Source: Terriglobia bacterium
Lineage (GTDB): Bacteria; Acidobacteriota; Terriglobia; Terriglobales; Acidobacteriaceae
Direction: 5' to 3'
Assembly (NCBI GenBank): GCA_021324365.1
Contig: JAJPJE010000053.1
Location: 25,462-89,461, forward strand
Length of the DNA: 64,000 nt
A model generated the notes under the pieces. That model made no database searches and was not told the DNA's origin. It saw nothing but the letters and a program-made list of their open reading frames with translations. A program made the translations under genes and the position numbers. Shown here in pieces: positions 60,666-64,000 of the stretch (the first letter of the stretch is position 1; every line of letters begins with the position of its first letter).

Positions 60666-61616
60666 TCAATAGGCGCTTGACTGGTTCAACTTCTCGATGT
60701 CTTCCTTGCTCAGTCGCAGTCTCGTCGCCTCAATCAGTTCCTTTAACTGATCAATGCTTGTCGCGCTGGCAATCGGTGCGGTGATGCTTGGTCGAGCGAT
60801 CAGCCAGGCGATCGCAACCTGTGCTGGTTTGACATGGTGGGCGGCTGAGACGTCGTCGAGGGCTTTCAGGATTCGCATGCCGCGCTCATCCAGATACTTC
60901 TTCACAAAAGCTCCGCGTGCTCGGTTTGCGAGGTCGGCTTCGGAGCGATACTTCCCGGTCAGGAATCCGCTGGCAAGCGAGAAGTAGGGAATCACGCCAA
61001 GATTTCCCGTCACACAGATGGGTTCGAGGTTCTTTTCGAATTCGGCACGATCGTATAGGTTGTAATTCGGCTGCAGCGATTCATAGCGCGAGAAGCCTTT
61101 TTGCTTACTTACTTTCAGGGACTCGCTCAGACGCTCCGCACTCAGGTTCGATGCCCCAATCACGCGAACCTTGCCCTGTTGTACGAGTTGCGCATAGGCT
61201 TCGAGCGTCTCCTCGACGGGTGTTGCCACGTCGTCCCAATGGGATTGATACAGGTCGATGTAGTCAGTGCGCAGACGCCGCAGAGATTCCTCTGCCTCCT
61301 CCAAAACCCATCTCTTCGAGAGATCTTTCTTACCCTGGCCCATGTCGGAGCCGACTTTGGTCGCGATAATCACTTGCTCGCGATTACGCCGGCTGTGTAT
61401 CCAGTTGCCGATGATGGCTTCTGATTCACCGCCCTTGTGCCCCGGCACCCAGCGCGAGTACGAGTCGGCCGTATCGATGAGATTGAAGCCTTCCGAGATG
61501 AACGCGTCCAGCAGTTTGAACGAGGTCGCCTCGTCAGCAGTCCAGCCAAAAACATTTCCGCCAAATGCGAGCGGCGCTACCTGCAAATGAGAATTACCAA
61601 GCTTACGTTTTTCCAT
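60666..61616 (-). CDS. Aldo/keto reductase
   Basis: 316 residues, NADPH-dependent TIM barrel. MEKRKLGNSHLQVAPLAFGGNVFGW, NLIDTADSYSRW (catalytic D and Y), IIATKVGSDMGQGKKDLSK (K) and IDLYQSHWDD (H) give the D-Y-K-H tetrad. VRVIGASNLSAE and ITAPIASATSIDQL are the cofactor loops. Substrate unknown; the general-stress or sugar branch is most similar. Confidence 0.94.
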   Translation of the reverse strand: MEKRKLGNSHLQVAPLAFGGNVFGWTADEATSFKLLDAFISEGFNLIDTADSYSRWVPGHKGGESEAIIGNWIHSRRNREQVIIATKVGSDMGQGKKDLSKRWVLEEAEESLRRLRTDYIDLYQSHWDDVATPVEETLEAYAQLVQQGKVRVIGASNLSAERLSESLKVSKQKGFSRYESLQPNYNLYDRAEFEKNLEPICVTGNLGVIPYFSLASGFLTGKYRSEADLANRARGAFVKKYLDERGMRILKALDDVSAAHHVKPAQVAIAWLIARPSITAPIASATSIDQLKELIEATRLRLSKEDIEKLNQSSAY

Positions 61617-61748
61617 ATGCGTTGAGATTCTGCCATATATGCGTTGGATTCATGCACTTGGTCTGCTTGGCGTTTTCTGGACTTGCGCCGATCGCTATGG
61701 CCACGTAAGGTACTCGACGCTGTTGATGCGTAGCCTGGGGAGGAGTCA

Positions 61749-62810
61749 TTGTTCTCGTTTAAATCGTTGCTGGTAGCTAGTGTGATGTTTGCGTTCGTTG
61801 CCGCGTCCGCGCAGAAGAAGCCTTGTATTCCAGAAGCAGCCTCGAGCTACATCGATACGAATGGTACTGCACACGTTACTCGCGTCGTGCCGGTTCCGAA
61901 GACAGTGAGTCTGGAGGCGCAGAGATGGCTCGCCGAGCGAGTTTCCGATCACGAGCCGCCTGTAACCGATCAGCAGAACAAACAACGCGCTGAAGCATGG
62001 CAGAAACAACTGGCTATCGACATGCAATCCATGTATCCGACGAAGATCACCGAGGACAAAATCGGGGACGTTCCCGTGCGTATCATCACGGCGCCGTCGA
62101 TTCCAACCGAGAAGCAAAGCCGCGTGCTTATTAATATTCACGGCGGCGGGTTCGTCGCTGATTGGGGCTCGGTTGCCGAAACGGTTCCTATCGCCAGCCT
62201 CATGCAAACCAAAGTGGTTGCGATCCGATATAGGCTGGCTCCGGAGCATCCCTTTCCCGCTGCTGTTGATGATGTCGTGGCGGTCTACAAAGAATTGTTG
62301 AAGACGTATAAGCCGCAGAACATGGTTCTATATGGCACGTCGGCTGGGGCGGTCCTTACGGCCGAGGTTGCAGTGAAGCTAAAGCAATTGGGGCTGCCGT
62401 TACCGGCTGCACTCGGCATTTTCTCAGGATTTGGAGATTTCACCCGCCTCAGTGATTCCAGATCAATATTCGGATTACGTGGACTGCAAGGGCCACTGAA
62501 TGACGCTCCGGGTTCTCTCCCCGATCCAAAGTACGTTGCGAGTGCGGATCGCCGGGATCCGGTTCTTTCGCCGATTTTTGCTGACCTGAAGGGAATGCCG
62601 CCTACGTTATTCCTCACCAGCGAACGCGACCTGCTGCTGAGCGGCACCACCATTCTGCACCGCGCCTTTCTGAAGGCGGGCAATACGAACACAGAGTTGG
62701 TGGTCTTCGAAGGGCTGCCGCATGCATTCTGGAATCAATTCAAGATGCCCGAGTCGATCGAAGCACACCAGCTAATGGCAAAGTTCTTCGACAAAGAACT
62801 GAGCCACTGA
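61749..62810 (+). CDS. Secreted alpha/beta hydrolase (hormone-sensitive-lipase type)
   Basis: 353 residues. TTG 61749 is the start: GGGGAGGAG lies just upstream and a signal peptide follows (MFSFKSLLVASVMFAFVAAS). The oxyanion HGGGF is at about 131-135, nucleophile GTSAG (S198), and the later SERDLLL and LPHAFWNQ supply acid and histidine. An esterase acting on acyl or acetyl esters outside the cytoplasm. Codon use and GC are like its neighbours. Confidence 0.92.
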   Translation: MFSFKSLLVASVMFAFVAASAQKKPCIPEAASSYIDTNGTAHVTRVVPVPKTVSLEAQRWLAERVSDHEPPVTDQQNKQRAEAWQKQLAIDMQSMYPTKITEDKIGDVPVRIITAPSIPTEKQSRVLINIHGGGFVADWGSVAETVPIASLMQTKVVAIRYRLAPEHPFPAAVDDVVAVYKELLKTYKPQNMVLYGTSAGAVLTAEVAVKLKQLGLPLPAALGIFSGFGDFTRLSDSRSIFGLRGLQGPLNDAPGSLPDPKYVASADRRDPVLSPIFADLKGMPPTLFLTSERDLLLSGTTILHRAFLKAGNTNTELVVFEGLPHAFWNQFKMPESIEAHQLMAKFFDKELSH

Positions 62811-62814
62811 AGTC

Positions 62815-62930
62815 GGTAATTTGGTAATTGGGTAATCTGGTAATTGAAAGCCTTGCAAGGCACGCAGTGTTGCTCTCCAATTTCCGAATTACTCAATTGC
62901 TAAGTTACTCAATTACCGAATTGCCAATCA
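62815..62930. repeat. Tandem and inverted GGTAATT repeats
   Basis: From 62815 the sequence repeats a 8-9 base unit (GGTAATTTG, GTAATTGG, GTAATCTGG, TAATTG). After a short spacer the reverse complement appears (ATTACTCAATTG, TTACTCAATTACCGAATTGCC). The two blocks could fold into a long imperfect hairpin between the hydrolase and the convergent dodecin gene. Related GGTAAT units occur at 44677-44720. Confidence 0.65.
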
Positions 62931-62932
62931 CG

Positions 62933-63133
62933 TTAGCTTTCGACGTCGAAATAGATTCTCGCCGTTGCGCGATAGAGAGTGACTTTCTTGCCGTCCATCT
63001 CCATCTCGAATTCTGAGACGCGCGCCCACTTGAGCCCGCGGACGGTTTTAGCTGCTTCGTGCACGGCGTTCTCTGCCGCCTTGGCAAAGCTTTCCTTGGA
63101 AACTCCGACAATATCGATAACCTTTTGCGCCAT
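62933..63133 (-). CDS. Dodecin
   Basis: 66 residues, the usual size. MAQKVIDIVGVSKESFAKAAENAVHEAAKTVRGLKWARVSEFEM follows the dodecin pattern: an N-terminal strand, a helix, then the flavin-stacking tryptophan in LKWARV. Forms a hollow dodecamer that stores flavin or coenzyme A. ATG 63133 is chosen for its AGGAGA site; the extension upstream is not conserved. The ribD-ribE pair is in the same window but not linked. Confidence 0.94.
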   Translation of the reverse strand: MAQKVIDIVGVSKESFAKAAENAVHEAAKTVRGLKWARVSEFEMEMDGKKVTLYRATARIYFDVES

Positions 63134-63260
63134 TATCGTCTCCTGACGCGAGCGGACGAACCCGCGTCCCAAACGCGGGAATACTAACACCGAAGCCATT
63201 AGAAGGATGTGACGCTAGACTGCCAACTTTGATTGCGCAATTCTCATCCAACAGCTTGCA

Positions 63261-64000
63261 ATGTCAGCATTCCGAAACCTGAGCATCATTCTATTTTGTT
63301 CTCTACTGATCGTGACCGGATGCAGTCGTCAGTCGACTAACATCCGTCAGAGCCTGGCTCAAGCAGCCCAATTGCGGGGAACCGAGGATAGTCCGCGCCT
63401 GATCGCCGCGTATCAGCCCTGGTTTGGACAGCCCAAGCACATCAACGTGGGATATTCCTCACACGACCCAAACGTACTGACACATCAGATCACGGAAGCG
63501 AAAAATCTGGGCATCGATGCCTTCGTCGTGAATTGGTATGGTCCGCGCAAGCAGTTTGAAGATCAAAGCTATGCGTTGTTACAGCAAGCTGCCGCGCGGA
63601 ACAATTTCCAGGTTGCGATCATGTACGACGAAGATACCGAATACGCTGGACAGAACACCGAGGCGGTTCTCGTTGATCTGCAATATGCCTACGATCGGTA
63701 TATCGGCCCACATGCGATTGCGTCCCGCAGTGCATATCTTCGCTACAACGGACGACCGATGATATTTATCTTCCCAAAGAACGGTGGAACCGATTGGAAT
63801 CGGGTGCGCCAGGTTGTAAATAGTTGGGAAGACCCACCGTTACTGATCTTCAAGGACATCAACACGCGTTACGCGGACGATTTCGATGGTTTCTATGCGT
63901 GGGTATCGCCGGGGAAAGAAGGCTGGCAGCGCAACGGCAGCAACTGGGGCGAACAGTACCTGCAGGACTTCTATACCCGTATGAATACGCAATATCCGAA
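63261..64000 (+). CDS. Lipoprotein glycoside hydrolase, GH99-like (partial)
   Basis: 247 codons to the window edge, open at the right end. A lipobox-type signal (IILFCSLLIVTGC) precedes the domain: RLIAAYQPWFGQPKHINVGYSSHDPNVLTHQITEAKNLGIDAFVVNWYGPRKQFED is typical of GH99-type and related endo-acting enzymes on mannan-like glycans. Further conserved stretches are GRPMIFIFPKN and FDGFYAWVSPG. The catalytic glutamates cannot be assigned with confidence. It follows the dodecin gene divergently. Confidence 0.82.
   Translation, partial: MSAFRNLSIILFCSLLIVTGCSRQSTNIRQSLAQAAQLRGTEDSPRLIAAYQPWFGQPKHINVGYSSHDPNVLTHQITEAKNLGIDAFVVNWYGPRKQFEDQSYALLQQAAARNNFQVAIMYDEDTEYAGQNTEAVLVDLQYAYDRYIGPHAIASRSAYLRYNGRPMIFIFPKNGGTDWNRVRQVVNSWEDPPLLIFKDINTRYADDFDGFYAWVSPGKEGWQRNGSNWGEQYLQDFYTRMNTQYP

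Noticed and set aside
1..64000. CRISPR arrays, rRNA, tRNA or prophage genes
   Set aside because: No regularly spaced repeats, no recognisable tRNA or rRNA segments, and no phage structural genes were seen by eye; a dedicated tRNA scan would be needed to be certain.

Overview
This window looks like chromosomal DNA of an acidobacterium (Acidobacteriota, Terriglobia / Koribacter-like). The clues are a 1168-residue Oar-type TonB-dependent receptor with an N-terminal carboxypeptidase-regulatory domain, a FecR protein with a Trp/Tyr/Gly-rich middle and Gly-rich tail, many small secreted acidobacterial proteins of unknown function, a hopanoid radical-SAM enzyme, and moderate GC. This assignment is inference from gene content; there is no rRNA. 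I found no tRNA, rRNA, CRISPR array or prophage. Coding density is high on both strands.

Layout. 1-7 kb: the N-terminal part of an animal-type transketolase (runs off the left edge), a regulatory gap with a perfect CRP-type palindrome, the TonB receptor with a clear terminator, and hpnJ. 7-10 kb: a TolC / membrane-fusion pair without an inner-membrane pump. 10-15 kb: BrkB-like membrane protein, queF, DUF5996, and a Spinster-like MFS carrier translationally coupled to a membrane glycosyltransferase. 15-16.5 kb: OB-fold protein, DUF4126 and an AhpD-like gene with an in-frame UGA. 16.6-22.4 kb: FecR protein, amrB, rsmA, glgA, a RAYT/IS200-type transposase, PilZ protein. 22.4-27.2 kb: APC permease and sodium symporter overlapping by ATGA, divergent from an amino-sugar-type kinase coupled to a repeat protein. 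27.2-31 kb: a broken DinB gene, uvrC, a GAF-ANTAR regulator, a secreted protein. 31.5-33.5 kb: a second AhpD/peroxidase-related gene with an in-frame UGA, a c-type cytochrome, and an ArsR regulator with a palindromic operator candidate. 33.6-41.7 kb: envelope proteins (DUF4197, OmpA lipoprotein, TPR protein, PepSY-like lipoprotein), a truncated-looking glycosyltransferase, prepilin peptidase, and an HD-GYP phosphodiesterase. 41.8-48 kb: ftsY, ribD-ribE, the overlapping mobA-mlaF pair, a BON/glycine-zipper lipoprotein. 48.2-55.9 kb: a long minus-strand housekeeping run (rimO, yacG, pgpA, NHL propeller, cinA, thpR, plsY, gpsA). 56-64 kb: a decayed gene, an M50 protease, then secreted enzymes (GH144-like glucanase, esterase, GH99-like hydrolase), an aldo/keto reductase and a dodecin.

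The most interesting signal is a pair of unrelated loci, 15934-16460 (minus) and 31547-32133 (plus), both AhpD/carboxymuconolactone-decarboxylase-fold proteins. In each, UGA sits exactly at the second cysteine of the CxxC redox motif. The glutamate 12 residues before the first cysteine and the histidine four residues after the UGA are kept in both. Each UGA is followed after 10 or 13 nt by a perfect 7-bp hairpin with a GUU loop, the geometry of a bacterial SECIS element. I therefore read both as candidate CxxU selenoproteins. Each also carries one apparent 1-nt deletion further downstream, so decay or assembly error must be excluded. Two other genes in the window (DinB, and the 56-kb gene) are also broken.
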